From Aedoeadaptatus ivorii (lineage in GTDB: Bacteria > Bacillota > Clostridia > Tissierellales > Peptoniphilaceae), in assembly GCF_030815095.1 (NCBI RefSeq), contig NZ_JAUSWF010000009.1:1-64000 (forward strand): a DNA stretch of 64,000 nt, given 5' to 3'. How positions within the stretch are numbered: position 1 is the stretch's first letter; the number at the start of each line of letters is the position of its first letter. The notes under the pieces were generated by a model. It saw only the letters and a program-made list of their open reading frames with translations. It ran no database searches and was not told where the DNA came from. The position numbers were made by a program, and so were the translations under genes. Shown one piece after another: positions 15,302 to 23,845 of this stretch.

Positions 15302-16970
15302 ACACATCCATAATAATGGGAAGAATCATGGGGTTTCTGCGGGTCTTTTTGAAGATAAAGCTGCGCAGGTCGTCGCGAATCTGCGACTTAATCGAAGACC
15401 AGTCCTTGACGTTCTGACGCTTGCAGTCTTTGACCGATTTTTGTACCACGCCGCGCACTTCGTTCATCAAATCCGTGGATTCCCGCACATAGACGAAACC
15501 GCGGGAGATGATATCGGGTCCGGAGACCATATCTCCGGTCTTGCGGTTCATCGCGATAATGGCGATGATCAGGCCGTCTTCGGCGAGGTGTTTTCTGTCT
15601 CTGAGTACGATATTGCCCACATCGCCGATGCCCAAGCCGTCGATCATCACTTGTCCGGCAGGGACATCCTTCACCATGCGCGCGTCGTTTGCCGTCATCT
15701 CCAGGCAGTTCCCGTTTTCCAATATAAAAATGTTCTTCTTGGGAACGCCCATTTTTTGCGCCACTTCCGCATGCTTTAAGAGGTGCTTGACCTCCCCGTG
15801 GATCGGGATAAAGAAACGGGGCTTTAACAGGTTCAACAACAGTTTATGCTCTTCCTGATAGGCGTGTCCCGAGACGTGAATTTCGGAGAGGGATTCGTAG
15901 ATTACGCGAACGCCCTTGTCCAAAAGGCGGTTGATTACGGTGTTGATCGCGCTTTCGTTCCCCGGAATCGGATGCGCCGAAAGGATGATGACATCGTCCT
16001 TGGTCAGCTGAATGCGCTTGTGCTCGCCGGTAGAAATCCGCGTCATCGCACTCATGGGCTCGCCTTGGCTGCCCGTGGTGATCAAGACCAGTTGTTTCGG
16101 ATTATAGCGATTCATATCCTTGATGTCGATAATCGTATTGGGCTTGACGCGCAAATACCCCAACTTTTCGGCGATGCCCATGACATTCAACATACTCCGG
16201 CCGCTGAGTACGACCTTTCTGTTATAGCGTTCCGCCGCCGTGATGATCTGCTGAATCCGATAGACATTCGACGCAAAGGTCGCGATGATAATCCGATTGC
16301 CCTTCATCAGCGCAAAGAGCCGGTCAAATGTCGCGCCGACCTTCCGCTCGCTCATGGAAAATCCTTCGCGCAGTACGTTCGTAGATTCGCTAAAGAGCGC
16401 CAACACGCCGCGGTTTCCGATCTCCGCCAAGCGGTTCAGGTCGATGGGATCGCCCGAAATCGGCGTAAAGTCGACCTTGAAGTCCCCGGTGTGAACGAGT
16501 ACGCCGACGGGGGTGGTAATCGCGAGGGCGGCCGCATCGGGAATAGAGTGGTTGACATTGACCCATTCCACTTCGAAGAATTTCCCGATCTTTACGGGCT
16601 TTCTGTATCCGACGGTGACCATCTTCGTGCTCCTGAGGAGTCTGTGTTCCTTCAGCTTATTTTCCAGTAGACTCAAAGTCAATTTGGTTCCGTATATGGG
16701 AATATTGACTTGCTTGAGCACATAGGGAATGGCGCCGATATGGTCTTCGTGCCCGTGGGTGATGACGATCGCCTTGATTTTATGTTTGTTCTGCAGCAAA
16801 TACTTGATGTCCGGAATCACCACATCGATGCCGGGCATATCCTCTTCCGGGAAAGTCATACCGCAGTCTACGAGAATCAGCTCGTCCTGATGCTCGATGA
16901 CGGTCATGTTCTTTCCCACTTCGCGCATTCCGCCCAAGGGAATGATGCGAAGCTTACCGTTATTCTTCAT
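15300..16970 (-). CDS. rnjA: Ribonuclease J
   Basis: A 556-residue metallo-beta-lactamase/beta-CASP nuclease. The metal motif HGHEDHIGA lies at about residue 72, with VHTGDFKVD further on and the C-terminal HVSGHAYQEE segment. RNase J degrades and matures mRNA by 5'-3' exonuclease and endonuclease action. The start at 16970 has AAAGGAGA upstream. It overlaps fur by 11 bases in a translationally coupled unit. Confidence 0.95.
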   Translation of the reverse strand: MKNNGKLRIIPLGGMREVGKNMTVIEHQDELILVDCGMTFPEEDMPGIDVVIPDIKYLLQNKHKIKAIVITHGHEDHIGAIPYVLKQVNIPIYGTKLTLSLLENKLKEHRLLRSTKMVTVGYRKPVKIGKFFEVEWVNVNHSIPDAAALAITTPVGVLVHTGDFKVDFTPISGDPIDLNRLAEIGNRGVLALFSESTNVLREGFSMSERKVGATFDRLFALMKGNRIIIATFASNVYRIQQIITAAERYNRKVVLSGRSMLNVMGIAEKLGYLRVKPNTIIDIKDMNRYNPKQLVLITTGSQGEPMSAMTRISTGEHKRIQLTKDDVIILSAHPIPGNESAINTVINRLLDKGVRVIYESLSEIHVSGHAYQEEHKLLLNLLKPRFFIPIHGEVKHLLKHAEVAQKMGVPKKNIFILENGNCLEMTANDARMVKDVPAGQVMIDGLGIGDVGNIVLRDRKHLAEDGLIIAIIAMNRKTGDMVSGPDIISRGFVYVRESTDLMNEVRGVVQKSVKDCKRQNVKDWSSIKSQIRDDLRSFIFKKTRRNPMILPIIMDV

Positions 16971-17418
16971 TCGTTTCTCCTTTCGAGGCCTCTCGACAAT
17001 GAGAACATATTCCGTAAAATTTTAAATTGTGATCCGTAATATGAAAGCCTTCTCTGTTTTCGATCTCCTCTTCCAAATTGTCTAGGAGGTCCAGGTTTAC
17101 TTCTGTAATATCGTTACATTTTTTGCAGATTAAATGGTGATGGGCATGCTTTTCTTCTTGCAGGCGCCGTTCGTAGCGCGTTACGCCGTCGTCGAAGGAA
17201 AGCACGGTTAAAAACCCGATCTCTTCCAAAAGATTTACGGTGCGGTAGACCGTGGCGATGCCGATTTCGGGCATCTTTTCCGCCGCATAGCGAAACACTT
17301 CTTCCGTCGTAATGTGTTCGCCTTCGTGGTCGGCGAACACTTCCATGACGACGGCACGCTGTCTCGTGTATTTGTAACCCTTGGACTGCAAAAATTTTTT
17401 GAATGTATTGTCTGACAA
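16960..17418 (-). CDS. Fur-family metal-dependent repressor
   Basis: A 152-residue Fur family regulator with a winged-helix domain (YTRQRAVVMEVF, GIATVYRTVNLLEEIGF), HAHHHLICKKC and a second CSHC. CxxC twice is the structural zinc site. Whether it senses iron, zinc or peroxide cannot be settled from this sequence. TTG at 17418 was preferred because AGGTGG lies 5 bases upstream; a GTG at 17427 has none. It sits between a DUF1292 gene and rnjA. Confidence 0.9.
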   Translation of the reverse strand: MSDNTFKKFLQSKGYKYTRQRAVVMEVFADHEGEHITTEEVFRYAAEKMPEIGIATVYRTVNLLEEIGFLTVLSFDDGVTRYERRLQEEKHAHHHLICKKCNDITEVNLDLLDNLEEEIENREGFHITDHNLKFYGICSHCREASKGETNEE

Positions 17419-17427
17419 ACTTACCAC

Positions 17428-17673
17428 CTATTGTGCCTGTTCTATCAGGAGTTCTTCGTAGATCTCCATGGCGCGTACATACTCTTCTTCGTCGATGCCG
17501 GCATAATATACGTCCCCCGACTCGTCGTATTCTTCTCGGAGTATAAAAGTACCGTAATCGATATGTTCCGCATCTAAGAGGGCGATATAGTCGCAATCGT
17601 CGACGCGAAAACGGGCCTTAATGATAAAGCTGATGCCGTTTCCCATCTCGTCAAAAAACAACTGTCGGTTCAT
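17428..17673 (-). CDS. DUF1292 family protein (YrzB-like)
   Basis: An 81-residue acidic protein of the DUF1292 type, with the pattern FIIKARFRVDDCDYIALLD and an E/D-rich end. Function is unknown. It is found beside ruvX in many Bacillota, as here. ATG at 17673 has AGGTGAG three bases upstream. An upstream ATG at 17691 lacks a ribosome site and lies inside ruvX. Confidence 0.8.
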   Translation of the reverse strand: MNRQLFFDEMGNGISFIIKARFRVDDCDYIALLDAEHIDYGTFILREEYDESGDVYYAGIDEEEYVRAMEIYEELLIEQAQ

Positions 17674-17677
17674 TTTC

Positions 17678-18091
17678 TCACCTGTGCGCATCCAAATACG
17701 TCTGAAGGATCATGGCGGCAGCGATCTTATCCACATGTTCCTTTCGATGTTCCCGGCGAACGCCGCCCTCGATCAACGCCATTTCGGCGGAGGCGGTGGT
17801 CAGCCGTTCGTCGACGTATTCGATCTCTATGCCCAAAGTTTCCCGTAAAAAATCGGCATAGCGCATGGTGCGCTCTGCCTGAAATCCGATGGAATTGTTC
17901 ATGTTTTTCGGAAGACCGACGATCAGCTTTTCCACCGCGTATCGGTCGATCAGTTCTCGAAGCGCCTCCGCATCCGCCTTCTTCGAAGTCCTTTGAATGG
18001 TCAAAAGCCCTTGGGCAAAAATTCCCAAGGGATCCGAAACGGCGACGCCGACGGTCTTATTTCCGATGTCTAAACCCAATAGTCTTTTCAT
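17678..18091 (-). CDS. ruvX: YqgF/RuvX RNase H-fold nuclease
   Basis: A 137-residue protein. LGLDIGNKTVGVAVSDP carries the first catalytic Asp, IVGLPKNMN follows, and YVDERLTT and HVDKIAAAMILQ carry the remaining acidic residues. The family is described as a putative Holliday junction resolvase and as a 16S rRNA 5'-end processing enzyme. Its ATG directly follows the stop of the reductase gene. Confidence 0.92.
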   Translation of the reverse strand: MKRLLGLDIGNKTVGVAVSDPLGIFAQGLLTIQRTSKKADAEALRELIDRYAVEKLIVGLPKNMNNSIGFQAERTMRYADFLRETLGIEIEYVDERLTTASAEMALIEGGVRREHRKEHVDKIAAAMILQTYLDAHR

Positions 18092-19033
18092 TTAAATCAC
18101 TTTAATACAAAACTGCGGGCAGACTGTCGCACAGTAGCCGCAAAGGATGCAGCGTTCGTCTACGACGGCGCGTCCGTCCTCTACGTGGATGGCATCCTGC
18201 TTGCAACGTCGTTCACAATTTCCGCATCCGATACAATAATCGGCGATAATCAGCTTGCGTTTTCTCTTGGATACCGCATCATAGGCGGCTTCGTTTTCGG
18301 ATTTTCGCAAAAAGAGATCCGCATTATAGTCGATCTCCTGCTTGGACTGCATGCCCACAGCCGTGGCATCGATATGGGGTTGCGCTTGAATCCAACGGAG
18401 CGCCTCGGCGCTGTTTCCGATTAGATGTCCGCCGCCCAAAGCCTTCATCGAATATATGCCGATGCCCTTTTTGTGCCGCGCCTCTATGGCGTGAAGCATC
18501 TCCGTCGCGGTGCCGTCCTGTATGCCGATGCCCATCCGATTGATAATCGGGTGGATGATCTCGATCTCGGGAAAGAGCGCCGTCGCATTTACACAGCCGA
18601 TAAAATGGGTGGAAATGCCGATGGCGCGGATAATCCCTTCGCGTTTGAACGCCGCCAGGCGCTCGAGCGCCTCTTTGTGCCCCCGGAGGGTCAAAAGCGA
18701 TTCCTGCTCGTGGAGCATAAAGATATCAATATAGTCGGTATCCATTTCCTTCAGCGCCTTGGCTACGCTCGCCTCTGCCGTCGCGCGATCGTAGCAATAC
18801 GCCTTTGTCGTAATCGTCCATCTTTCACGGCCGATCTCTCGAATTGCTTCTCGGAGAAAATGATAGTTGTCGTAAATCTCCGCCGTGTCTATAAAGTTTA
18901 TACCCTTTTCGTGAGCGTATACCAATAGTTCCGTGCCCTTTTTCAGGGAAAGATTCGCCTGAAATTTAGAAAATGTCAGCGAACCAAAACACAAAGGTGA
19001 TACTTCGATCCCCGTCTTACCTAAAATCGCCAT
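18092..19033 (-). CDS. Aldo/keto reductase with C-terminal 2[4Fe-4S] ferredoxin domain
   Basis: A 313-residue fusion. The TIM-barrel reductase part has the Asp and Tyr of FIDTAEIYDN, the Lys of TTKAY and the His of FMLHEQE. The last 60 residues carry two CxxCxxCxxxC clusters (CIGCGNCERRC and CILCGYCATVC). Family members couple NAD(P)H oxidoreduction to ferredoxin-like electron flow in anaerobes; the substrate is unknown. ATG at 19033 follows GGGAG by four bases. A longer frame from 19069 runs through the ireB terminator. The gene interrupts the usual ireB-ruvX neighbourhood. Confidence 0.88.
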   Translation of the reverse strand: MAILGKTGIEVSPLCFGSLTFSKFQANLSLKKGTELLVYAHEKGINFIDTAEIYDNYHFLREAIREIGRERWTITTKAYCYDRATAEASVAKALKEMDTDYIDIFMLHEQESLLTLRGHKEALERLAAFKREGIIRAIGISTHFIGCVNATALFPEIEIIHPIINRMGIGIQDGTATEMLHAIEARHKKGIGIYSMKALGGGHLIGNSAEALRWIQAQPHIDATAVGMQSKQEIDYNADLFLRKSENEAAYDAVSKRKRKLIIADYCIGCGNCERRCKQDAIHVEDGRAVVDERCILCGYCATVCPQFCIKVI

Positions 19034-19047
19034 ACTTCTCCCGTCTA

Positions 19048-19082
19048 CAAAAGAATAGAGATGAGCCATCGCCCATCTCTAT
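19048..19082 (-). terminator. Terminator after ireB
   Basis: A 9-bp stem (ATAGAGATG with CATCTCTAT) with a 10-base loop, followed by TCTTTTG on the minus strand. It overlaps the ireB stop. It may be leaky, since no clear promoter precedes the reductase gene. Confidence 0.65.
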
Positions 19083-19336
19083 TTTTCCTTTAAATAGTAT
19101 TGTAACAACTCGCCCAGCAATTCGTCTCGTTCGATCGACTGTATAATGCTTCTCGCGTCGTTATGGCTCGTAATATAGGTGGGGTCTCCGGAAAGAATAT
19201 AGCCAATAATCTGATCGATGGGGTCGTATCCCTTTTCGATCAACGCATGGTATACCGTCAAAAGACCGGAACGTATTTTTTCTCCGTCGCCTTCTATCTT
19301 TTCAAAAATATGCGTCTCGAAATTATTATTGTCCAT
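19079..19336 (-). CDS. ireB: IreB family regulatory phosphoprotein
   Basis: An 85-residue protein of the IreB/UPF0297 family, with the pattern GYDPIDQIIGYILSGDPTYI and SHNDARS. In Enterococcus IreB is a substrate of the PASTA kinase IreK and affects cephalosporin resistance. A kinase/phosphatase pair is not in this window, although a PASTA PBP is. ATG at 19336 follows GGAGGAG. It lies just downstream of alaS as in other Bacillota. Confidence 0.92.
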   Translation of the reverse strand: MDNNNFETHIFEKIEGDGEKIRSGLLTVYHALIEKGYDPIDQIIGYILSGDPTYITSHNDARSIIQSIERDELLGELLQYYLKEK

Positions 19337-19357
19337 ATAATCTCCTCCATAGTAAGC

Positions 19358-19366
19358 ATTATACCA
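19358..19366 (-). promoter_or_regulatory. Extended -10 promoter of ireB
   Basis: Minus strand TGG TATAAT, 22 bases upstream of the ireB start, with no good -35. It lies in the short gap after the alaS stop codon. Confidence 0.65.
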
Positions 19367-19386
19367 CAAATTCGAGGCGCTTGGGA

Positions 19387-22026
19387 CTAGTTTCTGAGTT
19401 CGGCGAGAATTTCTTCCAGTGCTCCCATCGCTTCGGGGATCTTTGCGGCGTCTTTTGCTCCGGCGGTCGCCATATCGGGACGGCCGCCGCCGCCACCGCC
19501 TGCGATCTTCGCCACGCGTTTAACGACATCGCCCGCCTTCACGCCTTTTTCGATGGCGGATTTGGGAGAGGCGCAGACAAATTGCACCTTCCCCGCGTTT
19601 TCAGCGCTCAACAGTACCAAAGCGTCTTCTTTGTCGCGGCGCTTTTCCGCCATGTTCCGAAGGTCTTCCACGCCGATATCGACAAAGCTTCCCCGAATCA
19701 CGGATATGCCTTGGATTTCTTCCGTTTCACCCAGTTCTCGATCCATTTTGCTCGCGGCGATATCCGCTTGCAATTTCGCCAGTTCTTTTTCCAACTGTTT
19801 TTCCCGTTCCAAATGGTTGCGGATTTTTTCCGTGATTTGATCCTCGTTGGATTTTAACAAAGAAGCGAGTTCTTTTTGTCTCTCATCGAGTTCATTCATG
19901 TAGGCATATACCCCGAGTCCGGTCTTGGATTCGATTCTGCGAACGCCGGCGGAGATGCCGCCTTCGGAGAGGATCTTGAACATCCCGATCTGCGCGGTAT
20001 TGTCCACATGGGTGCCGCCGCAGAGTTCTTTGGAATACTCGCCCATACTGACCACGCGTACCCGATCGCCGTATTTGTCTTCGAAAAGGCCCACAGCGCC
20101 TTCTTCCTTGGCTTCGTCATAGGACATGAGCCGCGTCGTCACCGGCAGGGACCGGAAGATTTCGACGTTTACCTTTTCTTCCACGTCTTGAATCTGTTCG
20201 GGTGTCATCGCCTCGTAATGCGTAAAGTCAAATCGCATGGCATCGGGCGCCACCAAAGACCCCGCCTGATTGACGTGCTCGCCCAAAACGTCGCGCAACG
20301 CCCGGTGCAAAAGGTGCGTAACGGAGTGGTTTCTGCGCGTCTTTTCGCGACGCGCTTCGTCTACGTAAAGGTCCACATCGCCCAATTCCACCGTGCCTTC
20401 TTTTACCGTTCCGATGCAATAGCTATGGCCGGTTTTGGTGCTTTTGGTATCGGTCACTGCGATTTTGAAATCTTCGCCGACGATCACACCGGTATCGCCC
20501 ACCTGTCCGCCGCCTTCGGCATAGAAGGGCGTGGGATTTACGTAGAATATGCCCGTTTCTCCGGTTTGAAGGTGGTATGTCTCCTCGCCCTCTGCGAGAA
20601 TATGCAGCAGTCGAGCGCCCGAAACTTGAAGCCGCGTATATCCCACAAATTCGATGTCCTCTTTGATTTCTTCGGGCGCCATCGCGCCGCCGGCGGACCA
20701 GCCGATATTGTCGGAGTCGTCGCGGGCCTCTCTTGCGCGCACTTTTTGTTCTTCCATGGCACGCAGAAACGCCTCTTCGTCGAGCTGCATATCGGATTCT
20801 TCGAGGATCTCTTTGGTGAGATCCAGGGGAAACCCGTAGGTATCGTATAGCTTAAAGGCATCTTCCCCGGAGAATCGGCGAGAACCTTCTTTTTTGAGAC
20901 GCGCCACTTCCCCTTCCAAAAGCGTCATGCCCGTCTCCAGGGTCTTCAAAAACCGCTCCTCTTCTCTGCGGATGACGCGCTCGATCATGTCGCGATTTTC
21001 GTCGAGCTCCTCGTAGCGAATCTTCCAGGAGTCGATGACGGCGGCGGACAGTTTGTATAAAAATGCCGCATCGATGCCGAGATTTCTTCCGTGTTTGGCC
21101 GCCCGCCGCGTCAGGCGACGCACCACATAGCCGCGCCCTTCGTTGGAAGGAATGATGGAGTCGGAGATCATAAAGGTGACGGCGCGAATGTGGTCGGTGA
21201 TTACGCGCACGGAAATATCCTTTTGCGGATCGCTGCCGTATTGATAGCCGGCGGTCTCGCAGACTTTTTCTAAGATGTCGTGGATCGCATCGATCTCGAA
21301 GATATTGTTCGCTTCCTGCAGCACCGACGCAATGCGCTCGAGACCCATGCCGGTATCGATATTGGGATTGGCGAGGGGGTGATACTCTCCCTCTTCGTCT
21401 TTGTCGAATTGCGTAAATACCAAATTCCACACTTCGATATAGCGGTCGCATTCGCAACCCGGCTTACAATCGGGATCGCCGCAGTCGTATTTCTCGCCTC
21501 GATCGAAGTAGATTTCCGAACAAGGGCCGGAGGGGCCTATCGCCAGTTCCCAGAAGTTGTCCTCTTTGCCCAAGCGGACCAATCGCGATTCGGGGATGCC
21601 GATTTCTTTGTTCCATATTTCATAGGCCTCGTCGTCATCCAAATAAACCGTCGCCCACAGGAGGTCGCCGTCGATTTCCAAGACTTCGGTCAAAAATTCC
21701 CAGGCCCAGTGAATGGCTTCGCGCTTAAAATAGTCGCCAAACGAGAAGTTGCCCAGCATCTCGAAGAATGTCGCGTGTCGGTCGGTCTTTCCGACATTTT
21801 CCACATCGCCGGTACGAATGCATTTTTGGGATGTCGCTACGCGGGAGCGGGGCGGCAGGGCTTCGCCCGTAAAGTACTTCTTCATCGGCGCCATGCCCGC
21901 GCCGATCAAAAGCAACGATTTGTCGTTTTGGGGAACCAAAGAAAAACTCGGTAAAATTAAATGTTGTTTGTGCTCGAAAAATCGCAGGTATTCTTGCCGT
22001 ACTTCGTGTAATCCCAATGCTTTCAT
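19387..22026 (-). CDS. alaS: Alanyl-tRNA synthetase
   Basis: An 879-residue enzyme of full length. A class II catalytic core (1 to about 250) is followed by the tRNA-recognition helices. The editing domain has HSVTHLLHRAL and the Cys-containing CGGTH. The C-terminal DHHA1 domain has a glycine-rich GGGGGGRPDMA segment. It charges tRNA-Ala and clears Ser-tRNA-Ala. ATG at 22026 has AGGAGG upstream. It has its own consensus promoter and no T-box. Confidence 0.98.
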   Translation of the reverse strand: MKALGLHEVRQEYLRFFEHKQHLILPSFSLVPQNDKSLLLIGAGMAPMKKYFTGEALPPRSRVATSQKCIRTGDVENVGKTDRHATFFEMLGNFSFGDYFKREAIHWAWEFLTEVLEIDGDLLWATVYLDDDEAYEIWNKEIGIPESRLVRLGKEDNFWELAIGPSGPCSEIYFDRGEKYDCGDPDCKPGCECDRYIEVWNLVFTQFDKDEEGEYHPLANPNIDTGMGLERIASVLQEANNIFEIDAIHDILEKVCETAGYQYGSDPQKDISVRVITDHIRAVTFMISDSIIPSNEGRGYVVRRLTRRAAKHGRNLGIDAAFLYKLSAAVIDSWKIRYEELDENRDMIERVIRREEERFLKTLETGMTLLEGEVARLKKEGSRRFSGEDAFKLYDTYGFPLDLTKEILEESDMQLDEEAFLRAMEEQKVRAREARDDSDNIGWSAGGAMAPEEIKEDIEFVGYTRLQVSGARLLHILAEGEETYHLQTGETGIFYVNPTPFYAEGGGQVGDTGVIVGEDFKIAVTDTKSTKTGHSYCIGTVKEGTVELGDVDLYVDEARREKTRRNHSVTHLLHRALRDVLGEHVNQAGSLVAPDAMRFDFTHYEAMTPEQIQDVEEKVNVEIFRSLPVTTRLMSYDEAKEEGAVGLFEDKYGDRVRVVSMGEYSKELCGGTHVDNTAQIGMFKILSEGGISAGVRRIESKTGLGVYAYMNELDERQKELASLLKSNEDQITEKIRNHLEREKQLEKELAKLQADIAASKMDRELGETEEIQGISVIRGSFVDIGVEDLRNMAEKRRDKEDALVLLSAENAGKVQFVCASPKSAIEKGVKAGDVVKRVAKIAGGGGGGRPDMATAGAKDAAKIPEAMGALEEILAELRN

Positions 22027-22061
22027 AATTCCTCCTATGATATATCAAATCTATGTTTTAA

Positions 22062-22090
22062 ATTATAGAGTTCGCAGGAAATAAAGTCAA
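22062..22090 (-). promoter_or_regulatory. alaS promoter
   Basis: Minus strand TTGACT (22090-22085), 17 bases, TATAAT (22067-22062), near perfect. It starts about 35 bases before the alaS ATG. Confidence 0.92.
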
Positions 22091-22112
22091 TTCGCGCAAA
22101 ATCCGATCGCGC

Positions 22113-22137
22113 AAAAAAAGCGACCGCAGTCGCTTTA
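22113..22137 (-). terminator. Terminator after the AI-2E family gene
   Basis: A stem AAAGCGAC with GTCGCTTT, a four-base loop and then TTTT on the minus strand. It overlaps the stop codon of the permease gene and insulates alaS. Confidence 0.88.
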
Positions 22138-23373
22138 TTGCACTTTCCTGATTTCTTCTTTGTTCCGCCGATCTTCTTCGATTTTCATGCGAATAAAATT
22201 TTTCAAAATCACCAATACCGAAAACACCGGCACCGACAAAATCATACCCAACACGCCGAAGGTGCCGCCCCCGATAAAGATGCACAAGAGCACCACCACC
22301 GGGTGCAGACCCGTTCGCTTGCCGAGGATCTTCGGCGCTAGCAGATTGTTTTCCGCCCACTGCAAGAATACGAACAGGATCGCCACCCAAAACGCCTTGG
22401 CAAAGGAATCCATCAGGGCGAAGAAAAATGCCGGGACAAAACCCAAAAACGGACCGATATAGGGAATGATGTCGGCCACCATGGTAATCAGGCCGATGGC
22501 GACGGCAAAATTCACCTGCAAAATCCAGAGCATAATCATCGTCGCAATGCCCACGAAAAACGCCAAGAGGAGCTTCCCCTTGATAAATTCCATCATGGCG
22601 GTGTTGATTTCCGTCGCAAGATACATCGTATCACTCCGGTAGCGGACGGGAATCGACTTGTACAGGCGCACCTTGATGCGGTTCTTGTCGACGGTAAAGT
22701 AATAGGTCAGGATCAGCACCAACACAAAGCTGATGGCGCGACCCAAAGCCTGATACATCCCCGATGCCATAATGCGGAGCCGCCCCAATATGTCGGTCTC
22801 CAATACGGCCAGGTATTTTTCCATCTGTTGCTGCACGCTCTGCATGATGCGCGTCATATCCAGGTTCGTGATCTTCTCGATCTGATCGGAGGCTTGCAAA
22901 AACCAGTCGTTTACGCTTGTCACCATCTGCGGCAACGATACGACGAAGTTTCGTAGTTCCTCGATCGTCTTGGGGAGTACCACGACGAACAGCAGGACAA
23001 ACATCAGCACAAAGCCCACATATACGATCAAAACGCCGATGCGCCGGGGGATATTCTTCCTCTCCATGGCGCTTACCAGCGGATTGATGATATAGGCGAG
23101 CATCGCCGAGATCGCGATCGCCGCCAAGGTCGTGCCCACTACGGGGAAGCGCTTGAAGACATACCGCAGGACGATAATCCCCAAGACGAGCCCCAAAAAG
23201 ATCCCGACTTTTCGAAAGTCGAAGTGAATGCGGCGATTCCTGTCGATGTATTGATTGCCGATGTTCACCAAATAGTAAATGCTCAAGGCAATCAGAAGGA
23301 TCAAGAGGATCCCGCGGATCGCAACGAGAAAATTCGGCGTCACCACGTTAAAAAAGGAATCGAATTGATTCAT
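22135..23373 (-). CDS. AI-2E family transporter
   Basis: A 412-residue membrane protein with about seven to eight hydrophobic segments. The family pattern is FAVAIGLITMVADIIPYIGP and the ENNLLAPKILG stretch. Proteins of the family have been linked to autoinducer-2 export, Na+/H+ antiport and other substrates, so the cargo is open. A homologue (yrrI) also lies upstream of alaS in Bacillus. It starts 3 bases after the Rrf2 gene and is co-transcribed with it. Confidence 0.88.
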   Translation of the reverse strand: MNQFDSFFNVVTPNFLVAIRGILLILLIALSIYYLVNIGNQYIDRNRRIHFDFRKVGIFLGLVLGIIVLRYVFKRFPVVGTTLAAIAISAMLAYIINPLVSAMERKNIPRRIGVLIVYVGFVLMFVLLFVVVLPKTIEELRNFVVSLPQMVTSVNDWFLQASDQIEKITNLDMTRIMQSVQQQMEKYLAVLETDILGRLRIMASGMYQALGRAISFVLVLILTYYFTVDKNRIKVRLYKSIPVRYRSDTMYLATEINTAMMEFIKGKLLLAFFVGIATMIMLWILQVNFAVAIGLITMVADIIPYIGPFLGFVPAFFFALMDSFAKAFWVAILFVFLQWAENNLLAPKILGKRTGLHPVVVLLCIFIGGGTFGVLGMILSVPVFSVLVILKNFIRMKIEEDRRNKEEIRKVQ

Positions 23374-23376
23374 GCT

Positions 23377-23778
23377 CTATTGCCTCATATCCGCCAATGT
23401 CATGGAATCCAAAACGCTGTCCACCTGCGCCTGAATGCGGTCGAGGATGGACTTGGCGGAACAGGCTTCCCCGCGCTCACAGGAGATCTCGTCTTCCGCG
23501 CTGCAACAGGAAAAGGACATCTCCCCTTCCAGGGCGGAAATCACATCGCCGATGGCGATCTCTTCCGGCGGCCGCGCCAAAACGTATCCGCCCTGGGCGC
23601 CGCGAATGCTCTTGACGAGCTTTCTGGTCTTCAATCGTGAAAACAGTTGTTCCAGATAGGCCACGCTCAGGTCTTCCGCTTCGGCGATATAGTTCACGGA
23701 TAGGGGACCTTCCCCGTAATTTTCAGCCAAATGATACATCGCCATCAATCCGTAGCGACCTCGTGTCGACAGCTTCAT
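23377..23778 (-). CDS. Rrf2-family regulator with Fe-S cysteines
   Basis: A 133-residue winged-helix regulator. The start is MKLSTRGRYGLMAMYHLAE, LEQLFSRLK lies in the helix-turn-helix region, and GAQGGYVLARP forms the wing. The cysteine set CCSAEDEISCERGEAC has C-x7-C-x5-C spacing, as in cluster-binding members such as NsrR and IscR, so it may sense iron-sulfur status or NO. ATG at 23778 follows GGAGGTG. No isc genes are adjacent; the permease downstream may be its target. Confidence 0.88.
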   Translation of the reverse strand: MKLSTRGRYGLMAMYHLAENYGEGPLSVNYIAEAEDLSVAYLEQLFSRLKTRKLVKSIRGAQGGYVLARPPEEIAIGDVISALEGEMSFSCCSAEDEISCERGEACSAKSILDRIQAQVDSVLDSMTLADMRQ

Positions 23779-23815
23779 GCCTTCACCTCCCAATTCCCAG
23801 TAAATTCCTATGAAT

Positions 23816-23844
23816 AAGATATCCTAACGGAATCCGTCTGTCAA
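23816..23844 (-). promoter_or_regulatory. Promoter of the Rrf2-permease operon with internal dyad
   Basis: Minus strand TTGACA (23844-23839), 17 bases, TATCTT (23821-23816). The spacer holds the perfect dyad ACGGATTCCGT (23837-23827), a likely operator. Confidence 0.75.
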
Positions 23845-23845
23845 A

